This document shows, in pieces, positions 1-11,250 of a DNA stretch of 39,578 nucleotides (position 1 is its first letter; every line of letters starts with the position of its first letter). The stretch covers positions 1 to 39,578 of the forward strand of contig JAMXSV010000025.1 in NCBI GenBank assembly GCA_027559495.1, written 5' to 3'. This DNA comes from Aurifilum marmelostoma. Its lineage: Eukaryota; Ascomycota; Sordariomycetes; Diaporthales; Cryphonectriaceae. Position numbers and translations under genes: made by a program. The notes under the pieces were generated by a model. It ran no database searches, was not told the DNA's origin, and saw only the letters and a program-made list of their open reading frames with translations.

Positions 1-159
1 GACCCTAACCCTGACCCTGAACCCTAACCCTGACCCTAACCCTAACCCTAACCCTGACCCCTGACCCTAACCCTGACCCTAACCCTGACCCTAACCCTGA
101 CCCTGACCCTAACCCTGACCCTGACCCTAACCCTGACCCTAACCCTAGCCCTGACCCTG
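1..159 (+). repeat. Telomere (left chromosome end), mixed CCCTAA/CCCTGA repeat
   Basis: About 26 hexamer-like units run from the first base. CCCTAA, the complement of the usual fungal TTAGGG, is interleaved with about as many CCCTGA units, plus single variants (CCCTGAA, CCCCTGA, CCCTAG). The C-rich strand reads 5' to 3' into the window, the orientation expected at a left chromosome end. The tract stops abruptly at about 159, where AT-rich DNA begins. The CCCTGA variant could be true variant repeat or basecalling error in telomeric sequence. Confidence 0.9.
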
Positions 160-2720
160 ATTATATTCTAAAATATAAATAAATGCATTTAAGCTTTAGA
201 AGCAATATATTTAATTTAATATTTTTTATATTTTATAATTTAATAAGTAGATAAATAAATAAATAGTTTTATATCAGAATATATTTTTAAATAAATGCTT
301 AGCAAGAAATTTATTTAAGCTAGCTTCTTTCTTTCTAAATTATATTCTTAAAATATGCTTTTATAATACTAAAAATATATTTCTAATATAATTATATTAA
401 AATAAAGTTTCCTATTAATATAATTAAAATTATTATTGCAATCTTATTATATTAGCTTTAAAAGTATAGCTTATTTTATATATTTAAATAATATCTTAAA
501 AACTCTATTATTATTTTAATTGCTTTTATATAAATATTAAAATAGGAATTTAGCTAATATTAAGCAATATTTAAAATTGCTTTGCTTTGCAATTTATTCT
601 TTGCTCTTTTTTTTCTTAATTTAATCTTTAGAACTTTAATAAAGTCTATTTTATTATTTTCAATAAAGTCTACTAAACTTTATTGCTTTTTTAGAGATAG
701 AATATATTAGAACTATTAATATAATAATAGCTAGAATTCTAGAATATAATAAGGGCGTAATAGCTATAGAGAATAGCTTAGTAACTAAAGAAATTCTAGA
801 TTAAGTAGAAGCAAATAGGCAATTAAGCAGCAAATAAGCAAGTAATAAATTTAATATTATAGTTAAAGCTTTAGCAAAAGCGCTAAGTAAGCTTTTTATT
901 TTTATAAAGAAGATTACTTATATTAAGAGTTAAAGAGCTACTTTATATTAGCTAAGAAGCTAGCTTTAAGCTAAGAGAGAAAAAAGGGAATTAAGATTAC
1001 TTACTATAGAATTAAGAAGAAATAAGATATTAGAGGAAAAAGGAAATTTAATTAAATAGAGGGCAAGTTAAAAGTAGAATATATATAACTTCTCCCTCTC
1101 TCTCTAATAAAAAAAAAAAAAAAAAAAGAGAAAGATAGCAAAATAAGGGCAAAAAGTAATAAACTAAAATTTTAGAAAAAAGCTTAATAATAATTACTAA
1201 TTACTAAGCATTTAGCAGCTATAAAGTAGTATAGTAATCTACTATTACTAGAAATAAGCAAAATAAGCTAATCTAGAACCTACTTAATCTAATTCTTATT
1301 ATTATCTTTACCTTTATTATTATTTTCCTTATTTAAAGCAATAAAAAAGCTATAATAGTACTTTTAAGCGCTAAAAGAGCAATTTAGCTAGATAAGCTTC
1401 TAGCAGATAAACTATATAGTATTAAAGAGATTTTAAAAAGTATTATAAATCTTTTATATTAGCTTAATCTTATAAAATTATAAATAATTAGACAAGAAGG
1501 ATAGAGCTAAAAAAAAGCAGCTATTTATATAATATAGATATAGCTTATTTAAGCTTAATATACTGCTCTTAAAGAAAGCAGCAAAAAGGCTAATATTAAG
1601 ATTAATAATAGCTTTTTTTAGCTATATCTCTTTATATTAAAATAAGGCAGCTTAATTAGCATTATATTAAGCTGCAATAAAGTTTAAGAAGCAAATTAGT
1701 AGTACTTAAATAGCTAATAAGAAAAAAGAATTTATTAAAATTGCTTAAATTAAAGTTTTAAGCAGCTAAAACTAATATAATAGCAATATTAATTATATTA
1801 AAATTATAAGCAAGCTAAAAAAAAAAGAGAATTAGCTAAGAAATAGTAAAAAGAATAAAGCTTATAAGGAATATATTATAATGCAAGTATAATTAATATT
1901 TTTATTATTAGTAGTATAAAAGTAATAGAGGCATTACTTGCTTAAGCTTATTTAGATTAATAAATAAGAGAAAAGTAAATAAAGAGTAGCTATCTATTAG
2001 TAGCATTAATATAGAATATATTAGAATTAGCAGCTAAGTAAGTAATATATTTAAAATAAAATATTTTATAAATACTTATATTTATATTAATAATTAGAGA
2101 GCAAATAGAAAGCTAGAAACTCTTACTTTTAAAGTAATTAAATATTAGGCTATAAAAGAACTTAGTAATAGCATTCTAAATAGCTTTTTAGCAGTAAATA
2201 GTAATAGTAGTTTTATTATAGTTAAGAGGGCTAAAAGAGGCTTTAGAGCAGCTATTATTGCGCAGAGTACTGCCTAAAGCAAAGCTATTACTAGTTTTAG
2301 CTTTCTTGCAATTAGTTATTATAGATAGCTGCTTAGAAGCGCAGTATAAATATAGGGATAGCAGATAGAAAATATAGAATAAAATAAATAAGAGAAGATT
2401 TTACTTAAAAGAAAAAATAGAAAATAATTATAGGAAGAAGAAGATAAGGAGTAAATAATAGAGAGAGAGCGAACTATTTAGAAGGAGAAAGAAAGGGGGT
2501 AATATTATAGGCTAAGGCTATAAATAGGGCTTTAGCAGCAACCAAAGCTAGAAATGCTATATAATGCGCTATATAATATGCATGCTATGCTATATCTATA
2601 GAGCAGCTCTTTAGCTACTTGCAGGTAGAAAATTCCTTATCTTTCTTCTATTACTCCCTAAGCTAGAATATTTATAGTAATAGACCCCTAATTGGGTGCA
2701 TACCCCTTAGCTAGGCCTTT
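160..2720. repeat. AT-rich subtelomeric repeat degraded by RIP-type mutation
   Basis: The sequence is almost all A/T with remaining C and G mostly in GC, CT, AG and CC steps. No frame is open for any length and stop codons are dense in all frames. This is the expected end state of repeat-induced point mutation on a transposon or subtelomeric repeat. Surviving CA is nearly always GCA and surviving TG nearly always TGC. An A19 run lies near 1109-1127. I could not recognise the parent element. The last part (about 2545-2720) keeps more normal composition and may be an edge of the element. Confidence 0.7.
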
Positions 2721-2850
2721 TACAAAGAAAAATAAAAAAGAATAAAAAAACGTATTTTTGTTCTTTTATAAATACTAAATAGGCATAAAAAGGCTATATA
2801 ATACTATAAGATTATTCTTTTCTTTTTTTTCTATTTATTATGTGTATGTT

Positions 2851-2932
2851 AAATAGATAAATAAATAGATAGATAAATAAATAGATAAATAGATAGATAA
2901 ATAGATAAATAGATAAATAAATAAATAAATAA

Positions 2933-2964
<32 letters not shown>

Positions 2965-3008
2965 ATAAATAGATAGATAGATAAATAGATAGATAAATAG
3001 ATGGATAA

Positions 3009-3056
<48 letters not shown>

Positions 3057-3058
3057 AT
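2851..3058. repeat. (TAGA/TAAA)n tetranucleotide microsatellite
   Basis: About 200 bp of imperfect 4-bp repeats, alternating ATAG and ATAA units, followed directly by a T-rich run (about 3059-3087). It marks the junction between the AT-rich subtelomeric block and the GC-balanced gene-bearing DNA. Confidence 0.9.
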
Positions 3059-4002
3059 CTTTTTTTATTTTTTTTTTTTTTTTTTTCCTTTTTAAATAGA
3101 AAAGGAAAAGGACAAAGGCAAAGAGGGGGGGGAGTAAGCGAGTTAGGGTTTATAGCAAAAAAGCGGGCTTATATAAGCAGGCCTAGCTGGTTTTTATCTA
3201 GCGCGAGCAGGGGGGAAGGGGGGAAAAAAGGTTAGGGTTGGGTTTCGGCGGGGCTGCCGGGGATAGCACGGGAATAACTAAAGGAACCGGATAGCCGATT
3301 CCTTTACAATACTTGGCAGGGCTTTCGAGCTAGCAGGAAAGGCTCGGATGATATGCTTTATCTTAGCATAGTACATAAATATTGTCGGGACGGGCCAGTA
3401 AATGTTGATAATGCCGCACAGGCAAGATACCAGCTCTCGCTGCGACTTGTTGATCCGGGATCCTCATTCTCAATATGCCGGCATCCAGCGTGCGCTTGAG
3501 TGGATAAACCGTAATCAACCATTTCGGGCGCAAGGCCCAGCGTCTAGGTTATCAATCAACGTTTGCCTCGCCGGCCCTGCCCCTCTTGGGCACCGGTCAT
3601 AATCCGGATCGTGCAATGGCGGAAGACAAAGATCGGCGCTCTCCCGAGCTGATAAGGTTTATCGTCTCTGACAGAAAGACAGTGCGGCAACGTTACTTAT
3701 TGCGTAGCAAATTGACGGTGCGACCTTCAGCATCGTCTGAAATCGTGCCGGAATCTTATTTGAGCAGTGCTCCCGCGTGCAGCCCAACCCTGAGCTTTCT
3801 TACGTACTCTTTTCGCGTACATATACCAGCCCATATCGAATAGCACTATGAGGGTCAGATACCTCCCGTGAAAAGGGACCCCTAAGGCTGCACAGTCGTC
3901 ACAGTAGCCCCTCAGCTGGCTTGAGCAACATCCTCTCTGCTTCAATCATTGCCGAAAGAGATACAAACCAGACTTACATGCAGACAGAGGACGCTGCCCC
4001 CG
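3059..4002. other. Gene-free transition and upstream region of the hydantoinase gene
   Basis: Poly-T and purine-rich tracts lead into balanced-composition DNA. Two isolated TTAGGG motifs (near 3144 and 3231) read in the opposite sense to the terminal telomere. Short open frames here show no recognisable domain. A 19-codon upstream frame opens at ATG 3978 and ends at TGA 4035-4037, overlapping the main start out of frame, so it could repress translation if the transcript begins upstream of it. Confidence 0.5.
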
Positions 4003-6993
4003 ATGACACTCAGCAAGACTATCCGTATCGGTGTTGACGTGGGCGGGACGAACACGGACGCCGTAGCTATCGACATGGCCCTGGCAGATCAAGGCGATCC
4101 AAAACGAGGCGTCCTCACGTACAAGAAGACCCCGACAACTGCTGACGCGACGTCCGGCATTGAGACTGCTATTCGAGCCGTCCTGTCTGCCGGCTGTGGT
4201 ATGCATTCAGAGCGTATTGCTAGCGTTACTATCGGGACTACACACTTCATCAACAGTGTCGTGGAGCGCGACGCTCGCCGCCTGCGTAAGGTGGCCGTGA
4301 TCAGGCTGTCGCGCTCGTTCCTACGGGAGGTGCCCCCCTTTGCAAACTTCCCCGAGGACTTGGCCGCTATAGTAAACGGCTATTGCGGCATTGTGGATGG
4401 AGGCCTTCACATTGACGGAACGCAGGAGGCTCCTGTCAATGAAGAGCAGGTGGTGCAGGAGTGTTCGAGGATTAAGTCGCTGGGCCTGAGGGCCGTGGTT
4501 GTCGCAGGTGTCTTCTCGCCCATCGACGAGACATTCGGGCAGGAAGACCGTGTCAGAGACATTATTTCTCGGGAGCTTGGCCCGGACGTCGATGTAGTGT
4601 GCTCGCACGAGGTGGCCAACATCGGGTTCCTCGAGCGAGAGAACGCAAGTATCCTCAATGCCGCAATCCTCTCCTACGCCCGCAGGACTGTGGGCCGCTT
4701 CCGACTAGCCATGGAGAGGCTGCAGCTCTCCTGCCCGCTCTTCATAACTCAGAACGACGGGACCATCCTCGACTCCGCCTCCGCCGCTAGAATTCCCATC
4801 CGGACTTTCTCGAGTGGTGCGACCAACTCGATGAGAGGCGCCGCATATCTTGCAGGCCTCGACGCCGGAGGGACATCAGCCATCGTGATCGACATAGGAG
4901 GCACGACGTCGGACGTTGGGGTTATCCTCGCAAGCGGGCTCCCAAGACAGGCCTCTGCCTACGTTACGGTCTCTGGCGTACGGGTCAACTACTCCATGCC
5001 TCATCTACACTCGATCGGGCTCGGCGGTGGGTCTGTCGTGAGAGAGCAGGCGGATGGCGGGGTGCGTGTGGGCCCAGAATCAGCAGGACACTTCTTAACG
5101 GAGGACGCCCTCGTCTTTGGTGGGAAGATGTGCACTGCCTCGGACATCGCAGTCGCTTCCGGGCAGGCCAAAATCGGCGACGTCAGGAAGGTGTCGCACC
5201 TTAATCCCGATTTTATCTTGTCCGCCAGGGCTCGGGTCAAGACACTCCTGGATGGAGCCATCGACGTGGTAAAGACTTCAGCAGACCCGATGCCGGTCCT
5301 TTTGGTCGGCGGCGGAGCGGTACTGGCCCCGGAGGCAATTGAGGGCGCGTCCGAGGTGATACGTCCGCCATTTCACGATGTCGCGAACGCCGTCGGAGCC
5401 GCCATCTCACGGGTCGGGGGGAGCATCGACATCGTGCAGAACACGAGCCGGCAGACCGAGGCCCAGGCGATGCAGTACGCCAGAGACCTCGCTGTCAGGC
5501 GAGCGCTGGCTGCTGGGGCGCTCCAGAAGAGTATTTCCATCGCCGAGATCGAGACCATGCCCCTGCAATATGTCGCGAATCAGGTCCGAGTTATTGTCAA
5601 GGCCATTGGCGACATTGACTTTCGCGCGCAGGTTCCGGAACCTGCGCGCGAGGTCGACTTGGTGGAGGTGGACGACAGTGTAGAGGAGAACAAAGACCTC
5701 AGGGCTAAGGAATATGTAGAAGTCAGGGTCGATCCTTTCACGTACAAACCCTGTATAGCCAAGAACACTGATGGCACCCCCGAGTGGGTTTTGAGCGAGA
5801 CCGACCTTGCTTGGCTCGCAGACGGCTGTTACGTGCTCGGCTGCGCAGGCGGCGGCAGCCCAGGGTCGAGCCTGCTTCAGCTCCGCGATATTGTGCGCGC
5901 TGGACACAAGATCCGCATCATCGACCATTCGGCCTTGAGAGCCGATGATCTGATCTATTGGGGCGGACACATGGGCTCGCCAGCAGTGTCTGTTGAGCGG
6001 CTGCAGTCTCTCGAGACCGTGCGGGCGTTTGAGGTGTTGATGGAGTACATGCAGCACGAGACGTTCGACGCTGTCATGGGGCTCGAGATCGGCGGCGCCA
6101 ACGGCTTGGAGCCGATGCTCGTGGGCTCCTCCAGGTTCTTCGACCGCCCGGTCATCGATGGCGATTGGATGGGACGGGCGTATCCAACCTATTGGCAGAC
6201 GACCCTCGCGGTCCACGTTCCCTGCGAGCTTGTTCCCTGCGCTATCGACTCTGGGGACGGTAAAAGCATTATTATGACCCGCGCGCCCGACGACGAGATT
6301 GTGGACAGGGCCCTCAGAGCCTCCTGCTCAGAGATGGGCAGCCGGGTCGGCATGGCGGCCAGGCCCACCAAGGCTGAGTACGTGACAAAGTATGGGGTGT
6401 TGAACACGTGCTCCCTAGCATGGCGCATCGGGAGGTGTATCGCTAGGTGCGAGGCCAGCGGCCGCCTGTCGGCTGTCGCCGAGGCTATCATCGAGGAAGC
6501 TGGTGGTTCGGAGGCCGCCAAGGTATTATACAGAGGCAAGATCGTTGCGGTCGAGCGGAAGCTGGTCAAGGGTCACTCCCATGGAATCGTTCGCATTGAT
6601 GCTTTCGGGAAGGACGAGCAGGATGAGGTGCTATGTACAAGTAGCACGAGGGCGCTCGCCTCTGGAGGCACATTGAAAATCCCTTTCAAGAATGAGAATA
6701 TTTTGGCAGAGCACACTGCAGGGGATGGGAAGACGAGCATTATCGCATCCGTGCCGGACCTCATAGCCGTCCTGGACAACGGATCCGGTAGGGCACTGGG
6801 GGTCCCAGAGTTCAGGTACGGATACAGTGTGACCGTCATTGGCATCACCTGCTCGCCACGGTGGACTGAGACGCCAGCGGGCCTCGACATCGGAGGGCCG
6901 AAGGCTTTCGGCTACGATTTTCCGTATCGGGCGCTTGGCAAATATGTAAGGCCTAGGAGCGTTATTGAAGAATACGGTCTCAGTCACAAATGA
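4003..6993 (+). CDS. Hydantoinase/oxoprolinase family protein fused to DUF917
   Basis: Intronless, 996 residues from ATG 4003. The open frame extends upstream to a TTG at 3949, but ATG 4003 puts the conserved N-terminus nine residues before its GVDVGGTNTD phosphate-loop motif. Domains: hydantoinase/oxoprolinase N-terminal (about residues 5-180), then the HyuA-type ATPase core (about 200-490) with DIGGTTSDVG at 297-306 and HSIGLGGGS from 336, then DUF917 (about 600-985) beginning at a glycine-rich CAGGGSPG stretch. Known members of the first family hydrolyse cyclic amides such as hydantoins or 5-oxoproline using ATP; the DUF917 partner is often a neighbouring gene in bacteria, so this is a natural fusion. 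Substrate is not inferable. Probably cytosolic: no signal or membrane segment seen. It is the only long undamaged enzyme gene in the window, 4 kb from the telomere. Confidence 0.9.
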   Translation: MTLSKTIRIGVDVGGTNTDAVAIDMALADQGDPKRGVLTYKKTPTTADATSGIETAIRAVLSAGCGMHSERIASVTIGTTHFINSVVERDARRLRKVAVIRLSRSFLREVPPFANFPEDLAAIVNGYCGIVDGGLHIDGTQEAPVNEEQVVQECSRIKSLGLRAVVVAGVFSPIDETFGQEDRVRDIISRELGPDVDVVCSHEVANIGFLERENASILNAAILSYARRTVGRFRLAMERLQLSCPLFITQNDGTILDSASAARIPIRTFSSGATNSMRGAAYLAGLDAGGTSAIVIDIGGTTSDVGVILASGLPRQASAYVTVSGVRVNYSMPHLHSIGLGGGSVVREQADGGVRVGPESAGHFLTEDALVFGGKMCTASDIAVASGQAKIGDVRKVSHLNPDFILSARARVKTLLDGAIDVVKTSADPMPVLLVGGGAVLAPEAIEGASEVIRPPFHDVANAVGAAISRVGGSIDIVQNTSRQTEAQAMQYARDLAVRRALAAGALQKSISIAEIETMPLQYVANQVRVIVKAIGDIDFRAQVPEPAREVDLVEVDDSVEENKDLRAKEYVEVRVDPFTYKPCIAKNTDGTPEWVLSETDLAWLADGCYVLGCAGGGSPGSSLLQLRDIVRAGHKIRIIDHSALRADDLIYWGGHMGSPAVSVERLQSLETVRAFEVLMEYMQHETFDAVMGLEIGGANGLEPMLVGSSRFFDRPVIDGDWMGRAYPTYWQTTLAVHVPCELVPCAIDSGDGKSIIMTRAPDDEIVDRALRASCSEMGSRVGMAARPTKAEYVTKYGVLNTCSLAWRIGRCIARCEASGRLSAVAEAIIEEAGGSEAAKVLYRGKIVAVERKLVKGHSHGIVRIDAFGKDEQDEVLCTSSTRALASGGTLKIPFKNENILAEHTAGDGKTSIIASVPDLIAVLDNGSGRALGVPEFRYGYSVTVIGITCSPRWTETPAGLDIGGPKAFGYDFPYRALGKYVRPRSVIEEYGLSHK

Positions 6994-7749
6994 GGCTGAG
7001 AACGATGAATGATATCCCAGCCGCCAATACTTGTATAGGATCACATTTTCTGGTGCATGAAAAGGTGTGCCATATATTTATACGATATCAATGATGGGAG
7101 TTTGAACCCACGACCTCAAGATACTGGACATCGAAGCCCGTTGTGGACCCTGGCAGTGGAAGTCATCATGTCAGGGATTAGGCCGTAATTAACATGCCAG
7201 ATTTACAATCAACCGTGACCGCAATGCAGTTTATAAATGTATATATATAGAGAGAGCTCTAAGCTCTTGATAAGACGCAGTCCATCCTCTGCAAGATCAT
7301 AAATTATTTCTTATCCAATATATACATAATTGTGTACATTATACGTAGGATTGTTTAATCTTAATAAGTTGATTTTATTATGTCTACTGTATTATACAGG
7401 CTATGTTATAGCTGCACTGCTATAGGTTGAGCTACTATATATAGGAGATATTAGGATGATCCTGAAACCTCATCACTAATGCACCCTACTAGTGTATATG
7501 CCGTGTCTGCATTTCCACTCCGCGGATTTTGCAATAGCAGCCTTGGTTGACTACATAATAATAGAAGGAAAGTGAGAGGTAGGCGCAGCTGCAATTCCTT
7601 AATTATTGCTTAGCTTTGGTATAGCCTGCGATAATTTAACATGTGATGCTTAAGTGTTCTAGACGCGCTGCGCTTTCAACTCCCCAAGTACTCAATTGGG
7701 ATGCTAAGTTCGGTCGAGCATAAACACGTTAGCAAACTTTTTAGTAGCA
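6994..7749. other. Intergenic region with a tRNA T-arm/primer-site-like patch
   Basis: No gene recognised. On the minus strand 7094-7115 reads like a tRNA T-arm (GGTTCAAACTCC), but no D-arm or normal anticodon arm is found nearby, and the T-loop pairing is irregular. On the plus strand the same patch resembles an LTR-element primer-binding site. The rest is AT-rich with short TA runs. Confidence 0.4.
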
Positions 7750-9147
7750 CTAATTAAGCCCCTCAAGCGCCTTCATCTTTGCTACTGCTTCCTCTTTGTA
7801 AGCATCCAAATCGATGCTAGCAATTAAACCCCACCTGGGAGCCAAAAGGGATCTTATCTTGTCCGGATCTAATCCAGCATCGGGGTGTTGCCCACAGAAT
7901 ATCAGACCCGTTTCCCTGCTAGAGTCGATAACTCTTTGACATCTCTCCCTCCTCACAGCACTATAGGCCTGAAAAGCGTGTGCAATCTCAGGTGAGGCCT
8001 TAATTTCATCGAGTAGCGTACTGATGATGATAGCATCCTCAAAAGCTTGGCCCGTTCCAGCGCCTTGCCAAGGGGTGGTGGCATGGGCCGCATCGCCAAC
8101 AATACATACTCGGCCATTCGAAAAGGTTCTGGTAGATTTGTGCTCCCACTGAGAGTATGCGTAAGGCTCGGGTTGATCGAGTATAAGCTGGCTCGCGAAG
8201 TATATTAGCTTTACAAGGCCAAGATAATTGAGTAGAGAGAATCTCACATCTATTATTCCGCTGCCAATCGGCCCATCCAGCCAATCACCCAAGGTCTCTT
8301 CCAGGAACTCCCGTGTCAAGGGCCGCTTGCGGTCCTTTGGTGGATCCTTCTCGATAGCTGATATCACACATTGAACTTTCGTCCTGTTCTCAAGAACATC
8401 ATGCATGACAAAAGCTCCGTTTCCCGCCCATCCGTACTGGCGATCTGTTTCAAAGTACTGAGCACCGAGGATCTCTTTCGTCTTTCCAAATGGAACTACA
8501 TTCCTGCAGTCCCAGAAGCCGGCTGGAGAGGGCCCAATATCATCATTATCAGTAGACTCTTGCAAAACATAACGTCTGACTGCGCCAAATATTCCATCCG
8601 CGCCAATCACCGCATGAAAAGTCTCGATCTGGTTATCAGAAAAAGAGACCTGGATGTCACCGGCAGCGGTAGTGGTGATGTCAGATAGTTCCTTGCTTGC
8701 GTGAAGCCGCTGAGCGGGGAGAGGAGCGAGAAGTTCGCGAAGGAGTGAAGCTCGATGCACAACTCTCGTACGCCCTCTGGATTGTCGCCTAGGTCCCAAA
8801 TAACAGCCCCCGCGTGTGTGCCTGAGCCCTGATGCATCATTAGAATCACGAAGTGTCATTTCATGATGTGGATCTTATCTCACAATGCAGGTTCGCGTCG
8901 ATGCTTGGAGTACAGCACCCGCCCTCTGAAGTATCGCACTAGCCTCTGACACCCCGACCACTTGCTGCAAAGCTCGCTGGGCATCACCGGAGAGTCCGAT
9001 AGCTGCACCACGTTCGGAAAACTCGGGTGCCGACTCGTAGACGTGAACTTCGAGGTGGGCATGTCGAAGGAGAGCATTCGCGATGGTGGCACCAGCCAGC
9101 CCTCCGCCAATTACGGCAATCTTAATCACTGAAGATGAATCCGCCAT
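7750..9147 (-). pseudogene. FAD-dependent monooxygenase (salicylate hydroxylase-like), one base short
   Basis: Aromatic-ring or polyketide hydroxylase type flavoprotein. Three exons: 9147-8884, 8828-8248 and 8187-7750. Both introns start GTGAGA, carry a CTAAT branch point and end CAG (8883-8829, 55 nt; 8247-8188, 60 nt, which could be retained in frame). Motifs: dinucleotide-binding GGGLAG at residues 14-19, the DG motif (GADGIFG) after the middle, and GDAAHATTPWQGAG coded near 8061-8107. The frame slips by one missing base near 8760/8761, between VRE and VHRASLLREL. Total exon length plus one base is 1284 nt, giving 427 residues, normal for the family. So this is either a recent pseudogene or a consensus error. 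Likely cytosolic or peripheral membrane, using FAD and NAD(P)H; substrate unknown. Confidence 0.8.
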
Positions 9148-9234
9148 GCTGTGTTAGTCGAGGCAGAAATGGAAGGAGAGTGGTGTGGAAGCTCGGTACT
9201 TCGGATATACTTGGAGGAACATGGCAACGCGCTT

Positions 9235-9242
9235 ATTTATAG
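9235..9242 (-). promoter_or_regulatory. TATA box of the monooxygenase gene
   Basis: TATAAATA on the minus strand, about 90 bp upstream of the ATG at 9147. Spacing fits a fungal TATA-type promoter. Inferred from sequence only. Confidence 0.5.
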
Positions 9243-9903
9243 TCAAGGGCCGGCGGGGTGCGAGGCTAGCAGGGAATGGGAAAATCGGAATATCGCATAT
9301 CCAGCATAGGTGATATCGCATACTGCATAAGATTTCAAAATGTATTATTCTGCTCATGATGTAGGGGAATATACAAACTTCGTATGGGCATAGATAACCA
9401 GGTAGCATCGCAGGTGGAATTTAGAGCGCTCCTTGGAATTCGCCTTCGTGTGCCATTATTACATTGCACTGACCTTGCGCTGCACCCACTTGCCGTCCCG
9501 CCACTGAGGCTTCGGTGAACGTCTGCCCTTGCATGGAATGTGTTTCACCTAAAGACATATAACTGCACTCCATGATTACACCGGGGCAATTACAGATAGA
9601 GCACTACAATGCATATAGTCATTAACAGCGCCTTCTGCCTGCATATTTTGCCCGGACATTGTAGAAGGCGAAGCTGTCCAAGGATTCAATATGTGCATTA
9701 TTTATTGCCTACTTAAGGTGTGCTAACAATTGGTCCTTCCTATATTTCTCTGCTGTTTTAATCACCTTATGCATTAAGGCGTGCTGCTCTCTACGTGACT
9801 ATGAGCAAATGAATCTTCTGCGTTTAGCCTTTGCACAAATTACTTATTTGATTTGATAGAATTTCAAGTGTGCATCTGGACCACCGCAGCTTTCCACGCA
9901 TAT
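9243..9903. other. Gene-free region
   Basis: No frame with recognisable coding character and no repeat seen beyond short AT-rich stretches. Confidence 0.4.
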
Positions 9904-11250
9904 TCACCTAGTCCAGGCTTCTTCTTGCGCCCGGAGGCTATTCATGGCGTAAACTTCTGGCACCAAAGAATGTTGGTCGCTCTTTTTGCTTTCCGGACGT
10001 CCTGTTGACTTAGACGAGCTATGTTCCCAGTAAATCACGGCGCCGGACGGCTGGATGTCCTGTCCGGAAACCTGTTGCGCATCACTGCCTTCTGGTCTGA
10101 AAGAGCGAAGACTAAGCAGACCCCGTACGCTTTCAAAGAGACTTGATATGGTCATATTCTTCACGAGAGAATACATTAGAGGAAGGGATGCAGCAATGGA
10201 GTGCCAATCGAGTGCTTGGCGACGGTAGACTTACGAATTTCGTCCGAGTCTTCGCTGATACCGTGAAGCCATAAACGAATATATATAAATATTCTGATGA
10301 GGGACGCGCCTACGGATCTGTCCTGTCGTAAGCTTCTTGTTCGCACAAAAATGGAGCAATTCAGAATACCCGGCGCCCACGATAAAGGTTGAAGTGACGG
10401 CTAATTTGTTGTTGATTGCCATATTTATGCGCCAGATCTATATTGTTGTATCTATCAGTCTTATGATTTTTACTTCTCGTTATATGGACTAAACTTACCA
10501 GTGGAATAGGTATAGCCAAGATAATGACATCGGTAATGAAGTCTGAGATGGCGAACCCGTAGCCTTAACTGTCGGAGTTAGGGCAGTATGTCTCCAACGC
10601 CACGGCTGACTGGCATATGGCTGAAATATGGCTTCCGCACTCGAACAGCGTGGAAAAGAAGAAGCCAATTATTATTGCTACAATTATAACAATGCTTGCA
10701 ATAAATATACCGTAGGTTCTCGAACGCTTGGTAGTAGTGAAGATGCGCAAGTACAAAAACAAAATGCTAGCTTTAGTACAGCCTAGGCTAAGGGGCAGCA
10801 TTAGCAAAACAGCGACTTGTGTCTGCCCAAACATGTTAGATCTGGCATACCATGAAGGTTGCGTTCACATACCTCCGCTGCTAGAACGATCTGCGGCGTG
10901 ACCAATAGTAGAGGGTCTCCCTTATAAGCCTCTGGAACTTCGAGAGGATAGGCTAGAGCATGTTGTGAAATAGCATAGATAATAAGGATCCCGATCGCTA
11001 CGGCGAGTATCTAAATTCTGTCAGTGAGTCAATCTAATACTTGCTCAAGCACGTACTATAGCCGGTAGAACGAGCCAATCGTCTGCCTTCAAAGGTTGCT
11101 GTTGCCGAATTCGAATGCGCAGTCTTAAGATAGTGACCACGATGGCTAAGAATGGTAAGATAGACCCGCCGGCAATTATATACGCTGGCTCCTCGAAGTA
11201 ATACTGTTGGGAAGCTATGATTTACCTCTGGTGGGCCGAGGACGTTATTT
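9904..11250 (-). pseudogene. Fungal rhodopsin-domain integral membrane protein (PTH11-like group), decayed
   Basis: Seven-helix membrane protein of the type often linked to sensing. Reading downwards from about 11250: first helix region, then LKADDWLVLPAI, intron 11056-11011 (46 nt), a helix ending in VTPQIVLAAE, intron 10872-10823 (50 nt, TCTAACAT branch), helices with LPLSLGCTKASILFLYLRIF, a hydrophobic helix, then TAA at 10565-10567, after which the frame resumes with GYGFAISDFITDVIILAIPIP, intron 10498-10438 (61 nt) and an IWRIN stretch. The C-terminal cytoplasmic tail is coded at 10176-9904. The TAA fits CAA changed to TAA. Near 11228 the frame slips by one A. After 10390 the last helices are scrambled and no start codon survives. 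Family assignment rests on the DDW motif and helix pattern. Confidence 0.75.

Noticed and set aside
3949..4002. Upstream extension of the hydantoinase gene to 3949
   Set aside because: The codon there is TTG, and the extension adds nothing conserved; ATG 4003 directly precedes the family N-terminus.
5407..6216. 269-codon minus-strand frame
   Set aside because: Antisense shadow of the hydantoinase gene; the plus strand has continuous family motifs over the same interval.
7090..7140. tRNA gene on the minus strand
   Set aside because: Only a T-arm-like stretch is present. No D-arm, no normal anticodon arm, and the T-loop does not close on seven bases.
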